From: Butyriboletus loyo
Lineage: Eukaryota; Basidiomycota; Agaricomycetes; Boletales; Boletaceae
Assembly: GCA_038093515.1 (NCBI GenBank)
Contig: JBBPSI010000114.1
Location: forward strand, 1-64,000
DNA length: 64,000 nucleotides
Reading direction: 5' to 3'
Shown here: in pieces, positions 1 through 12,651 of the stretch
Position numbering within the stretch: position 1 is the first letter of the stretch
Layout of the letters: each line of letters starts with the position of its first letter
Notes under the pieces: model-generated
The model's database searches: none
The model's input: the letters and a program-made list of their open reading frames with translations, nothing else
What the model was told of the DNA's origin: nothing
Program-made: the position numbers and the translations under genes

Positions 1-370
1 TATGAGGAAGCGGAGGGCCTTGGTGTGCCACAGCCACACAGATCATGTTTGTATGCCCATGCATTGTATGCACGACTCGCATCACGCCAACAGAGACTCC
101 ACCAAATTTTGCGAATGTATCCCTCCATGTCTGTCAGATTTCCATGCTTCTTGAATGCTCTAGGTGCTGTCGCGGATGTTGGATGTCAGAAATGAAGGTC
201 AAACGGCGGATCACCTTCGAACTTTTGGACGTTCGAGTATAGCCGGATGCAAGTTAACATTCGATGACCTAGCGTCAAGCTACCCAGAGACGAACTAGTT
301 TGTAAAGTGTCAAGCCTCACTTCGGTTACAGGTTGCATATCGTTTTGACCATCCCAGAGAAGCGGGTATA
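1..370. other. No gene recognised; 3' flank of the site-2 protease gene
   Basis: No reading frame on either strand shows a recognisable protein motif or a spliceable coding pattern. The stretch probably holds the 3' untranslated region of the minus-strand protease gene that ends at 371. A gene extending in from the left edge cannot be excluded. Confidence 0.4.
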
Positions 371-2304
371 TCATTTTTTCGCCCAACTTATGGTACCCAG
401 GAGTCCACAAAGCGCTACCAGGAGAAGTGCCAAGAAGCTAAGGAATCCCCTGCATGCTCTTTGCACTCTATCTTCCCGACTTAATCGTGTTGTGATGTTG
501 AGAGCCTCAAGGTCGATGCTCTGCAAGCCATCACTGACTGGACCGTAGAAGAACTGTAATAATATCACGAGTGATTGATATCCATCTAATGCCGTGATCG
601 GGAGCATGTTTACGATGTAGAGGGAAAGGTTCGCAGTCTTCATATATCTGTTATGAACCACTGTCAATTATTTTGTACAGAGAATCACAACAACACCACG
701 CACTCGAAGAAAGCAGAAGCGAGCTCTGGAAGCTTATATGGCACAAGAGAAAAACGGGAACGCAGAATACTAACTTGCACTAAGCAGAAAAGAGACCGTC
801 TTGCTGACGCACTCATAATGGCCTAACGGCATTCACGTACCTTGTTCCCAGATTTCCTCCTTTGGACCCTTCCAAACGACTATATCTTCAATGCTTGTAC
901 CGACATGGTTCCTCAGGACCGAGATCCGTACGAGCTGCTGATCACGACGAGGTACCACACAGGACGAAAATGACGAGCATTCCGTAGAAGAGTTGCACCG
1001 TGCCAAGTTGTCTGTGAATATGTGGACAGGATCTAATTCATACTGTACAGTTTCATCCGCCTTGGATACAAAACAGGAGTATGAACCAGTGCTGGTACAT
1101 GGCAGCGCTTTCGTAGAGAATAAGCAGCCAACCAACTTGACAATATGCTCGACCCACTCACCAAATAGAAGTGAGTTGTTGGTGCACCAACCCGGCATAG
1201 GACCCAAGGAAGGGAAAAGTAAATTGTGATCCCAAGGATCGTCCGACGACACAGAAGCCATCGAGGAATCATCTATCTTGGTGATCAAACTACCAACAGG
1301 GAGGTGTGCCGCCAATGCCGAATCCTACAACCACTTAGTACGTGAAAGGCTAAAAAGCGGGTACACTGACGTAGTCAACGCCAACTACGAGCCTTCCCAG
1401 AGTAGAAATATCCTGGAAGAGGAACCAAGTAGGCAGAGAGGCCGCCCCTGACCAAGCTGCAGAGAACAACAAACACGAGAGCACAAAATTGTGGAAACAC
1501 CCGCCAGACACGATTTGCAAGCGGTCGCGAGGAGGTAGCTTCTCAAGCCGGGCGGCGGGGAGAGTGACGAACGCCGACGGCAAGAGAAACGTGACCGCAA
1601 CTCCACAGGAAAGCATTGGTACGCGGTGGCTGTCTGCAATATTAATTTCTTACTATCCCGAACATAGAGTTTACCTACAGTGCTGCGGTGATGGCATGCC
1701 CGGCTTCGTGGACAATTTGGCTGACGGTCAATGCCACGAGAATCAAGGGTAAATGACTGAGAGGGACAGTCAACCCTGGTATCTAATAGCATTGAGCTGC
1801 GTTCGCCGTAAAACCACCACAGACCCTCAACGGGATGCTTACAATTGGGTTAATCCTCAGCGCCTCGGACGCAGATGCAATATATGGAGTAGTATCACCG
1901 GCGTAGCCTAGCCCCCGCTTCGTCACTGTGCTGGGATTGTGGTGACCGTCCCATCCCGTGCGCAGGATTTCCGAGGACAAGGACGCGACTGTCAGGAACA
2001 ACAAGCAAAATCCAACCAACATCCCGACTACACCAACGAGGCTGCCCAGATCATACAGTCGCAGGAGGATCTGCCTCAATATCTGAGACTTGTGTGGAGA
2101 CAGCCAGGTGGATAGCTCGTCATGGAAGACATTGAAAGCCTCTGTCTTGAGACGTATGTTCAGATGCTTCACGGTGACCTCAGTGGTCGGTCTGCGGTTT
2201 TGTGAGAACGGTAGTAAGAACTTTGGTCGCCTGGAAGAATATTTTACGGCGTATATAACGAGCCAGAGGGAGGTTATCCAGAGGCTTGCCGCAGCCAAAG
2301 ACAT
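371..2304 (-). CDS. S2P: Site-2 protease (M50 family intramembrane zinc metalloprotease)
   Basis: Multi-exon gene starting at the ATG at 2304. The N-terminus is hydrophobic. After an intron (about 1783-1842) the frame gives IPGLTVPLSHLPL and then HEAGHAI near 1690-1710, the HExxH zinc site. Further on are FVTLPAARLEKLPP and SGGCFHNFVLS, a PDZ-like stretch (GSLITKIDD), a cysteine-rich loop near 1000-1200, and finally NMLPITALDGYQ near 570-610, the second zinc-ligand motif with its LDG. A last membrane segment ends at the stop at 371. This is the order seen in MBTPS2-type proteases. In fungi such enzymes release SREBP-type transcription factors by cutting inside the membrane, for sterol and low-oxygen responses (family knowledge). 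The gene diverges from YKT6 with only 133 bp between start codons. Internal exon limits are approximate. Confidence 0.88.
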
Positions 2305-2437
2305 ACAGGCTGGAGCCTGTAGCGCATTTGGCGGTTGCTAAAATAAGCCGTGCCACGATACGCGGCTTGCACTGTGGTCCCGGATCTGCTTGTTTACGTT
2401 TCACAAGACGACTCTTTCTCCAACCCCCATCTCGACT
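2305..2437. promoter_or_regulatory. Shared intergenic region of S2P (-) and YKT6 (+)
   Basis: Only 133 bp separate the two divergent start codons, so the promoters and 5' leaders of both genes must lie here or overlap the neighbouring gene. No TATA box is clear. Both products act in the secretory membrane system; co-regulation is an inference only. Confidence 0.5.
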
Positions 2438-3210
2438 ATGAAGATCTTCTCAATTTCTGTTGCCCTTGCACCCCCAGGATCACCGAGTACCATCCTGAAC
2501 ACGGCTTCAGACGTCTCGAGTTTCTCTTTCTACCAGAGAGGTTCCATCAGCGAGTTCTTGACGTTCTTTACCAAGACCGTAGTCGACAGAACGGCACAGG
2601 GTCAACGTCAGAGTGTGCAAGAGAACAACCATACAGCCCATGTATTCAACCGTGGTGGAGCAGAACAACTTGCAGGTCGGTCAGCTGCCAGGTCTTGCTG
2701 CCTATCATAACTCACATCTGCTGGCTACGTGTCATTTCACAGCCATCATAATAACTGACCAGGAGTACCCAGTTCGACCCGCATTCTCTCTCTTGACCAA
2801 GATTCTGGATGAATTCATCGCCAAAGTCCCTCAATCTGCCTTCTCCAATCCTTCGGCAATTTCGTTCCCCGACATCCAGACATACCTCACCAAGTATCAG
2901 GACCCACGACAAGCGGATACCATCATGAGAGTGCAACAGGAATTAGATGAGACAAAGATCGTACTGGTACGCTTATATTGATGACCTCAACGGCGAGTTC
3001 TTTAACACCGGTCTTGTAGCACAAGACGATCGAGTCTGTCCTTCAACGGGGCGAGAAGCTAGACAACTTAGTTGAGCGCTCCAATGCATTGTCCTCGCAG
3101 ACCAAGATGTTCTATAAGACAGCGAAGAAGGTTCGTGCCTCGATATTCATTGTTGCTGTCTTTGATTAATAAATGCCCTACAGCAAAACTCGTGTTGCGT
3201 AGTCATGTAA
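2438..3210 (+). CDS. YKT6: R-SNARE YKT6
   Basis: Four exons, 2438-2675, 2743-2966, 3020-3130 and 3184-3210, join in frame to 199 codons plus stop, the usual YKT6 length. The start [10 protein letters not shown] opens a longin domain; [16 protein letters not shown] and [12 protein letters not shown] are characteristic. Exon 3 encodes the R-SNARE core: [17 protein letters not shown] carries the zero-layer Arg. The last 27-nt exon encodes QNSCCVVM and the stop: a palmitoylatable Cys followed by a CVVM farnesylation box. YKT6 is a lipid-anchored SNARE in ER-Golgi, endosomal, vacuolar and autophagosome fusion. All introns are 53-67 bp with GT-AG ends. Identity is very secure. Confidence 0.97.
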
Positions 3211-3939
3211 CTATCTCATCTATCCTGACGACTATCATGGGACCTTCCGTACGTACTTTAATCACTGTGGTCGCTAGACGGGATCTGTGCCTGTGATAGT
3301 ATTTTGTCTTTTGTTGGCCAGACCCCGCCTCCACCACATCGCAATTGCTCTTGCTCCCGGACAATAAATCTAGTTGACCATTCATAATTAGCGCAGGTAT
3401 GGTTTGTGACTGACGAACTTGTCTGTAGAGACCCTCAGCAATAACGGTCAGCCGGGCAGTTCTCTGAGAGTCCGATTGGCGGAAGATATGCATGAAAGCA
3501 GATGCTGATTCGGTCGTATAACTGAACGAACTAAAACAAGACACTTTGAACTTAACATATGCCGTGCTTACCTGACACAGGGCATTCGCCAGGGTTTTGT
3601 TCTCCATTTCCAGGTGCTCCGAACAGCCTGTGTAGGCTGTCAATGGCTTGCCGCTAACGAGCGCCAGCGCGACAAAAACCTGGTCTGATAGTACTTGCCA
3701 CCCTAAGAGACGGTTATTGTTTCTACTCGGATGCAATCTCGGTCTTGCGGCCTAGGTTAGCGCAGACCCGAACTTGTTTGTCACATCCACTATTATGATT
3801 CCAGAATGCCATTTCATTGCAATGGCACTCCCGATGGTGCCCAAAACTGGTTTCGTGCACGCCAGGTTCAATCTCAGTGTTCAACTTCTCCCTCCCTTCT
3901 TCAGTGCAAGCTGACTCCCACCGCGGGCCACTCATACCA
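3211..3939. other. Intergenic, no supported gene
   Basis: A minus-strand frame is open over 3203-3736, but it lacks a suitable ATG and shows no family motif. The stretch probably carries the YKT6 3' UTR and the promoter of the downstream dioxygenase. Confidence 0.4.
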
Positions 3940-6900
3940 ATGCAGAAAACACAATCCAAGAGTTTTCGCGGAGGCGGGAAGGTGGTGCAGAGTGCACTGC
4001 AGCTGCTACTTTCCCGAGTACAATCCGGGATAAGTAGTGCTGCCTCGGTCACACATCTCTCTGGCAGGAGTATGCGAGACCTCGAGCAAATCGCCCATCG
4101 TGGTCTCCCTCTCACTGCTGACGACTTGGTGAGTCTTTACGCCGTTACCGCACACATTGATCATACTTCTTACACACGTTGCGTAGCCAGCATTCGCAGA
4201 TGCCGTAGACAACCTCCATGGTACAATCAATGACAGGGAATTTCTTGTAAGTACTTCATATTGTGTTGTATTCGCTGAATTCAAAGCGTGATTAGCTCGA
4301 GAAAGTCTTGGTGTTCATGGCACGCCTTCCTGACGATTCAGCATTTGCCAGAAAAGTACAACAGCATGTCACCAGTTTATGTAGGTCCCCGCTCCTGTGT
4401 TTCCTAGTGATACTCATATATCTGCCATAGTATACAACGACCTACCCCATCCTCCCGCTGGATTCCTTTCCACCTTCCACCACGCCCCATCAACCATGAA
4501 TGAAGGACAGACTGTCCCATACGCGTTCCGCAGCGCGGATGGATCCGATTACAATGTCCTTTTCCCGTCTCTCGGACAGGCCGGTCAACCCTACGCGCGA
4601 TCCGTGCCTTCTACTCATATCCACACGCTTCCATCTCTTCCCGACCCAGGTTTGGTGTTCGATAGTCTCTTGTGTCGGCGCAGCGGCGACTTTATCCCGC
4701 ACCCTGGTGGCTTGTCGACTTTGTTTTTCGCATTCGCAGATCTCATCATTCACAGCATCTTCAACACAAATACATCAGACTGGACTATTAATGATGCAAG
4801 TAGCTACCTTGACCTGAGCATTATCTACGGGAGTAGCCTGGAGCAAGTAGAGGGCATGCGGAAAAAAGACGGTACTGGCAAGATTTGGAGTGACGCTTTT
4901 GCGGATAGTCGTTTACTCTTCATGCCACCCTCCGTTGGCGCGCTTGCTGTACTCTTCAGCCGTCATCACAATGTGCGTCTATTGCTAGATTTTTCTGCGT
5001 GTGTCCATGCTAATACCTTGATAGTATATTGCGCAAAAAGTCCTGGACCTCAACGAAGGCGGCACGTTTACCTCGCCTCCGCCCAATGAGAGGGCTTCCT
5101 TACTTGCGCAAGATGATGAAATTTATCATAGAGCAAGGATGGTCAATGCTGCATTCTTCATGCAGATTATCCTTACAGATTATGTCGCCGGCATTCTGGG
5201 ACTCGTCAGGGATGGCCTGACTTGGCGCCTTGACCCACTTGCGGTAGGTTGTTGTTTAATTGTGGAGAATGAATGATGATGATGAGTTCATCCAACAGTC
5301 ATTCCGCGAATCTGATCATGGTGTGTCTCCTCGGGGACGTGGAAACGCTGTTTCCATCGAGTTCAACTTACTCTATCATTGGCATGCTTCCATCGGTGAA
5401 CAGGATGAGAAGTGGCTGAATGGATTGTTTGGAGAACTCTTCAAGGGTAGGAACCCGACAACAGTATGCTTTTGTCTCGTCACGCGTATTACAAACTCGA
5501 TTCATTTTTCATGCAGGTGACTGCCAAGGAATTTAAAAAGGCGGCTCGGGAAAAGATTGCGCCGTGTAGCGATGTCAAGACCTGGACGTTCGGCGGGTGT
5601 GTTTCTGCGATCCACGTATATTTTCTAGTTTCGTGACCTAGTGTGGCACTAGACTGCAACGAGGTTCTGATGGTCTTTTCTCCGACCAAGATCTTGCCCG
5701 AGTATTGCAAGCCGCAACCGAAGAAAGCGCTGGTGCATTTCGTGCCAGAGGTTGTCCCCCTGTGATGAGAGTGGTAGAGATCTTGGCCATAGAGCAGGGA
5801 AGGAAATGGGGAGTTTGCACCGTAAGGAACCATTTTCCAGTGATCATGCAGTTTGATCAATATCCGTAGCTCAACGAATTTCGCAAGTTTATTGGTCTAC
5901 GACGTAAGCAACTCGGGTCGTAGTATAATCCTCATTCGCTCACGGCTCTTTCAGCATACGAGTCCTTTCAAGAATGGAATCCGGACCCAACCATCCACGT
6001 AAGACTATTGTCGCAGCTCATCCATCCACTCAACTATCCACAGTCTGCAGCGGAGGAGCTCTATGGACATGTTGATAATTTGGAACTTCATGTTCGTATA
6101 TCGTGTTCTCAAACTTATGTCTGTTGACTAATGCTCGAGTTATTGAAGGTCGGTTTGCAAGCTGAAGAAACCAAGCCACCTATTCCGGGTGCTGGGTTGT
6201 GTCCAGGATATACTATTTCACGTGCTATCCTGGCGGACGCCGTATGCTTGACTCGCGGAGATCGATTCCTAACCGTGGACTTCACCCGTCGGTACCTCGT
6301 TTTTTCTATCCCATTCACTTTCCCTAATGCCTACCCAGCGTACAATCTAACGTCCTGGGGATACCAGCACTGTATGGTCAACCCCGCCGACAGCTCGGAT
6401 GGAGGAATGCTCAGCAAACTTTTGTTTCGTCTTCTACCGGATCAGTATCCTGCCGACTCGATCTATGCCCATTTTCCGTTCATGATGCCCAAATTCATGC
6501 GCGCTTGTATCGCTTCTCGATCAACAGATTTGGTCGCGTATTATGATTTCTCGAGGCCGAGCCAGGCTGAAGATAACGATCGCCAGCTAGACATCCTCTA
6601 TGCGACACGTATGTCGAGGCTTTCAATGGGTGTTAAAGTACTACCTTTAAGCGAGGTCAGTTCCGAACTTCAAAGGTTGATCTATGCAGATAATTGGAAC
6701 TCAAAACGGCCAGGTGCAGAAAAGTATTGTGGAGGAAACTGTCCTTGTCGGATCCTTCTCACAAATATTCAAAACTTTGGTGAAAGGGGCATCTATACTT
6801 GCGAGTCCTAATAGCAAGGCCATCGACATAGTCAAAGATGTCATTAACCGGGTGCCTATTTATTGGGCTGCAAACTTTGTGGTATGTCCCAAGACTAGCG

Positions 6901-8163
6901 GCCCATCTGGTACCACTTACGTCCGGGTCAGCTTGGTTTGCCTATCACCATGGTCGACAGTGGTTGGGGAGGACACACGACGGCCCAGTGGTTTGAACTG
7001 TTTGCTGATGTGACCAGGTAGGAGGTCGAGTATATTTACAGAATTATCGCTGATGCTGTGTAGATATATGTACCTCAACGACGACCCAATTTGTGACTGG
7101 ACTCTGTACCAGGCGGCACTCGAAGCTACGAACGAAATCATGTACTACCTCCGCAACAGATTGACACGGCAAAGGGATGGAACAGTATGTTTCGCACTGT
7201 ACCAAACGGTGCACATCGAATGACCAGCTCTCTGCAACAGGTCTCTCTTGAGGGTGCCTCTGATATGCTGGTCACATTGTTCATCACAAATAACGCGCAG
7301 AACGACCGATTCGTTGCGAGTATCCTGGCGAGCGCCCAACACTCTACTATTCGAGCCATCGCATATAGCATTTTTGCTGCGACGGTACCTTCCGCGCTAC
7401 TTTTTTCCGCAGCCATCTCTTCTGTGGTTGATTATTACGCTGCCCCTGGCCGAGAGGAAGACCTGAAGAGATTGATCCGACTGAGTACCATTACTACAGA
7501 TGGCGGCACGAATGGTGCATTGATGAGGTTGATCGACGACGCACTGAGTATGTCTTTCGCGATTCCTCGTTTGATATTTGAAGCCTGACAGTAAGCAGCC
7601 CACAGAGACGATGTGAGCTCTGACAACCAATGAAGGTGCATGTTCTGATCCCTTTTGCCGATTGGTCAGATTCAGGATGGAGTGCGTTACCTACCCCTAA
7701 CTCAACGGCCCGTTCTAACAACGCACGTAGCTATCGCCTCCCGGTCTGATCATCGGAAATTGCAAGATAGACGTTCGTGGGCAAGAAGGGTGAGCGATAT
7801 ACTTCTGGGATGGTGATCTGAGGGTGTTTATGCCATTCTTCTTGCATAGCCTCATGTCACGGGACCTCTTCACGAAGGTATGGTACCCGTGTTCTAGTGC
7901 TCGATGAAGTTCTGAACTAGACCACACCGCAGCTCGCGCCTCAAGTCGTTACGGCGATCTTCAGCTTGAAGAACATTGGTTTTCCTGAAGCACAGATGGA
8001 GTTTGGTGAGTCGGCACTTTGATGAAATGGGTTTGATAAGTTGACATGACGACATGGTGTAGATCGAGGACTACCAGTTTCAAAAGTTATTCAGGTGCGA
8101 AGCATTTGACGATCGTGTGATCCTCGGTCTACTTATCTTTGATGCTTGCAGTACGGAATCTGA
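3940..8163 (+). CDS. ppo: Ppo-type fatty acid dioxygenase (oxylipin synthase) with a degenerate P450-like C-terminus
   Basis: Large multi-exon gene, ATG at 3940 (MQKTQSKSFRGGG). The N-terminal half is an animal-peroxidase-like heme dioxygenase: YNDLPHPPAGF, YAFRSADGSDYN, FFAFADLIIHSIFNT (distal His region), SYLDLSIIYGSS and LLYHWHAS near 5375 (YxWH, the tyrosyl radical and proximal heme His). LCPGYTISRAILADA and NLTSWGYQHC close the domain. Such enzymes oxygenate linoleate to psi factors that control sporulation. The second half has P450-like segments (PIYWAANFV, SSVVDYYAAPG) and ends AIFSLKNIGFPEAQ. Between about 7590 and 7930 I cannot find a Cys-containing heme loop in any splice reading. 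It may work as a dioxygenase only, as reported for Aspergillus PpoC. The 3' exons and the stop are tentative; reading through the last intron would stop near 8110. Confidence 0.85.
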
Positions 8164-8431
8164 TGGTCGCCCAAAAGTCAATATAACCGAAGAACCGCGG
8201 CACGCCAAAGAAGTGTGTCGATAGACCTGACAGCTGAGTAGATGAACTGGTGAATGATGAAAATAGAACATAGATACAGTAGCACAAATAGACCCGAATG
8301 AAAGCAAGCGAGAAGGTTGGAATGGAAACATTTTAGGATGGAATGAATGAAGGATCATTATCGTGCGGCGGTAGTAAGCAAGATTTACCTGGACCGCAAC
8401 AAGTACTTCAAGTTGGTGTCAATCGGTATCC
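8164..8431. promoter_or_regulatory. Spacer between the Ppo gene and the FMO gene
   Basis: 268 bp between two same-strand genes. It must hold the terminator of one and the promoter of the next. No clear TATA box or binding site is recognised. Confidence 0.35.
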
Positions 8432-10866
8432 ATGCAACCGATCATTGGGCTCCTTTGGCTTCAAGTCGGTATTTTGGCAGCTGGCTACGTCCAGCAACCG
8501 CTCTCCGCGCCATTTTTTCGAGATTCGGAAGTCGAGACGGACGAGTACCGGTTCGACTGGCCTATTCAAAGGGTCGCCGTTATTGGCGCTGGACCAAGGT
8601 GTCCCGTCTGTCCACCAATCATCGTATCACGACTCACGCACGCCTTGCAGTGGCCTGGTCGCATACCGGGAACTAACAGAAGCCGGTCTAGACGTTCGCA
8701 TCTTCGAGCGGGACAGTGTTCCTGGGGGTATCTGGCACTATACGGAAGAGGTTCCGCTCGATGCGCCCGTCCCGAATGTTCCCGCCGCCCTCAGCGACTT
8801 TGTGCCTTCACTTCCTCAAGCAAGCGTCGACCTTCCGTATTCGGAGGAATTCGAGAATAGTGGAGAGATTTGGAGGGATCATAGAGGACCGAAACCGGTT
8901 TGGGAGTCGTTGACTTCGAATGGGGCTTCGGTACGTCAGCCCATCATGTCAGATAAACACACAACCCCATGGACGTTCCTCTTCTTGCGGCGCGCGTAGC
9001 CTTTGCAACAGGTATGTGTGACCCGCCTGATCACAATCCTTCTAGAATTCATCATCACCGTCACGCACTAGTTTCCTCAGTGGCCTTGGCCCGCAGGTAC
9101 ACCATGGGGTACGTTCTTGTTCCTCGGTCGAACTAGCTACTTACTCCGGACCCTAGAGCTCTCACACTATCAAGTTCGCAACTACGTTCGATCTTATGCG
9201 TCGTACCTCAACGTCAATAGCAACGACCAAAACCCCGCAACTGCTTACAACACCCGCGTAGAGCGTATCGAGAAGCGGATCAACGAAGCTGGACAAGAGC
9301 AAGGTTGGAGACTCTGGCTTAAATCCCTGAAGCCATCCGGGCGTGACACTTGCCGAGCGACGTGGTGGACCGAAGTACGTCTTTCAGGTCTTGCATTCCT
9401 TGGGTATCTCACGTACGGGTGACTGTGCATGACATGTAGGATTTCGATGCTGTCGTCGTTGCTGCGGGCACGTATAACGCACCATCGATGCCATCTATTC
9501 CTGGTTTAGAGGAGTGGACACGGAGATTTCCTGATCTTGTCCGTCACTCGAGGCAGTATCGGCGACCTGAGGCATATGCAAACCACACGGTGCTTATTGT
9601 CGGTGCATCTGTAAGCGATTATTTAAAATAGTATTCATATCGTGTTGACGAGTGGTCCCAGGTTAGTGGGTCAGCGATATCTAGTGATCTGAATCGTCAG
9701 GCTGCAGGGGTCTATCAATCCTTCCGGGTAAGACGTGGAACATTTTCAGCAGTTTGCCGCGACCTAACGCTGCCTTGCTGGAACTCAAGCCAGACACTGG
9801 TATGTACCAAAATGGGGACCAACGATAATGTTTGACGTTGTTGTAGATAGCAGGGCGCACTATAGACCGGAAAATTACATACGTCGGATACCCAAAAACA
9901 CGACTCTCGTTGGGGAAATCAACCAGTTCTTACCTATATCTGAAGGATCTCCCATTCACTCTGGCCTCGTCGAACTCAAGAACGGCACCGTACGTTTCTT
10001 TTCACTTCCGAGGGGTTTCAACGTTTGACAGCATGTGTAGATCCTATCAGGGATCGATAGCGTGATACTCGCCACCGGCTTCCGGTACTCGTTTCCATTC
10101 TTGTCACAGTACTACGATGGTGAAACGTATGTGCCTGACGAAGGGTCTGCTAAGACAGTATCGCCCTTCCTTCCGTTGGATGGTTCGCACACCCGTGACT
10201 TGTATTTAGATATATTTTATATCCAGGACCCCACTCTTGCATTCATCGGAAGTTCGTAGCCGGTTTAATGTGTCGTGTTCAACTTCTACTCATTCGAGAC
10301 GCAGTGACGTTGGGCACGCAGTCGTTTACTTTATCAGAATACTCGACGCTCGCGGTGGCCAAAGTCTGGTCGAACACAGCAAAGCTTCCAAGCAGTCAGA
10401 CGATGCGGGAATTGTGCGAAGAGACCGCAGAGAAACGTGGAGGATACGGAAAGCGTGTTTTGTTTTTGGGTCGTGAACGGCTTCCGGGTAAGTTATTCAG
10501 ACCTTTTCTAGTCCCAAGGCTGAGTTTCTGGTCGTATTATAGTCATGATCAGACATCTGATCGGCTGGCTGAACGCGGCCGCGGCCAAATACGGTGGCAA
10601 GCAGGTTCGTTGCATACGTTCTTGTCGACGTTCCGACGCTGACGCCCTTCATCCAAGGTCGACGGGTTGCCGAAATAGTACGTCGCTTGCTTTGCGGGCA
10701 TGACTTGTGAGTTGATTTGGTTCATAGTTCCGCGGAAGTCAATCGTTACTGGCAAATCGCTCTTTACGGAGGACCACTCGAGGAGAGACTACCAACGGAA
10801 GACGAAGCGGTGCCAATGGCGTCTCTTGGACTGAGCAGCAGCGAGCATGTCCCGATCGACTGGTGA
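8432..10866 (+). CDS. FAD-dependent flavin-containing monooxygenase
   Basis: Starts at the ATG at 8432. A hydrophobic N-terminus (IIGLLWLQVGILAAGYV) could be a membrane anchor or signal. Splicing 8598 to 8651 creates VAVIGAGPSGLVAYREL, the GxGxxG FAD fingerprint, followed by DVRIFERDSVPGGIW. Later exons give FPQWPWPAGTPWG and FPDLVRHSRQYRRPEAY, which matches the FMO signature FxGxxxHxxxYR except that Asp replaces Gly. VLIVGASVSGSAIS is the NADPH-binding loop, and DSVILATGFRYSFPFL is the ATG motif of the family. The protein ends SSEHVPIDW with stop at 10864-10866. At least ten short introns split the gene. The family adds oxygen to nucleophilic N or S atoms or performs Baeyer-Villiger reactions; the substrate here is unknown. 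It lies just downstream of the oxylipin synthase, which does not by itself prove a shared pathway. Confidence 0.88.
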
Positions 10867-10985
10867 ATGAGTCACTAGTAGTCAGACTTACCACGATACA
10901 CATTTGCTATATTGAATCGCGATGACATAAGTCACTTGATTTCGAGTCATCTCGAAATCGTCCAGCAAGGAACGTACTAGTGGCA

Positions 10986-12297
<1,312 letters not shown>

Positions 12298-12651
12298 GCA
12301 GTAGAGAGAGGTCAGGAAGAACGACTGGAGCCCAAAAACATCTTTACTAGAAAGTATTTACAGAGCGTTTGATCAGCGAACTAGTGCTAAATGCGAATCG
12401 TAACGACAAAGTGCACAGGAGCGCGACGTGGGTTTGATCGACAAAGTTATCTATTGGAGTTCGACCAAGCAAAGCGGAGAAAGCAACAAACAACTGGAGT
12501 GCTAGGGGAGATGGCATACCAAAAATTCCGATGAGGATCATGATATGAACGAAATAAAAAATGCAAGTTTCGCGGCACACGTGGTGAAGCGTGAAAACAG
12601 AACAAGTGTAACGTCTTGTCCGTCCAAACCCCAAGCTGACGAGGCTATCGG
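12298..12651. other. Convergent intergenic region
   Basis: Lies between the convergent LYS1 and GH16 stop codons. A 106-codon open frame on the minus strand (12347-12667) has no recognisable motif and lies in the expected 3' UTR. I see nothing else. Confidence 0.5.

Noticed and set aside
3203..3736. A 177-codon open frame on the minus strand between YKT6 and the Ppo gene
   Set aside because: It overlaps the end of YKT6, has no upstream ATG in a sensible place and no recognisable motif.
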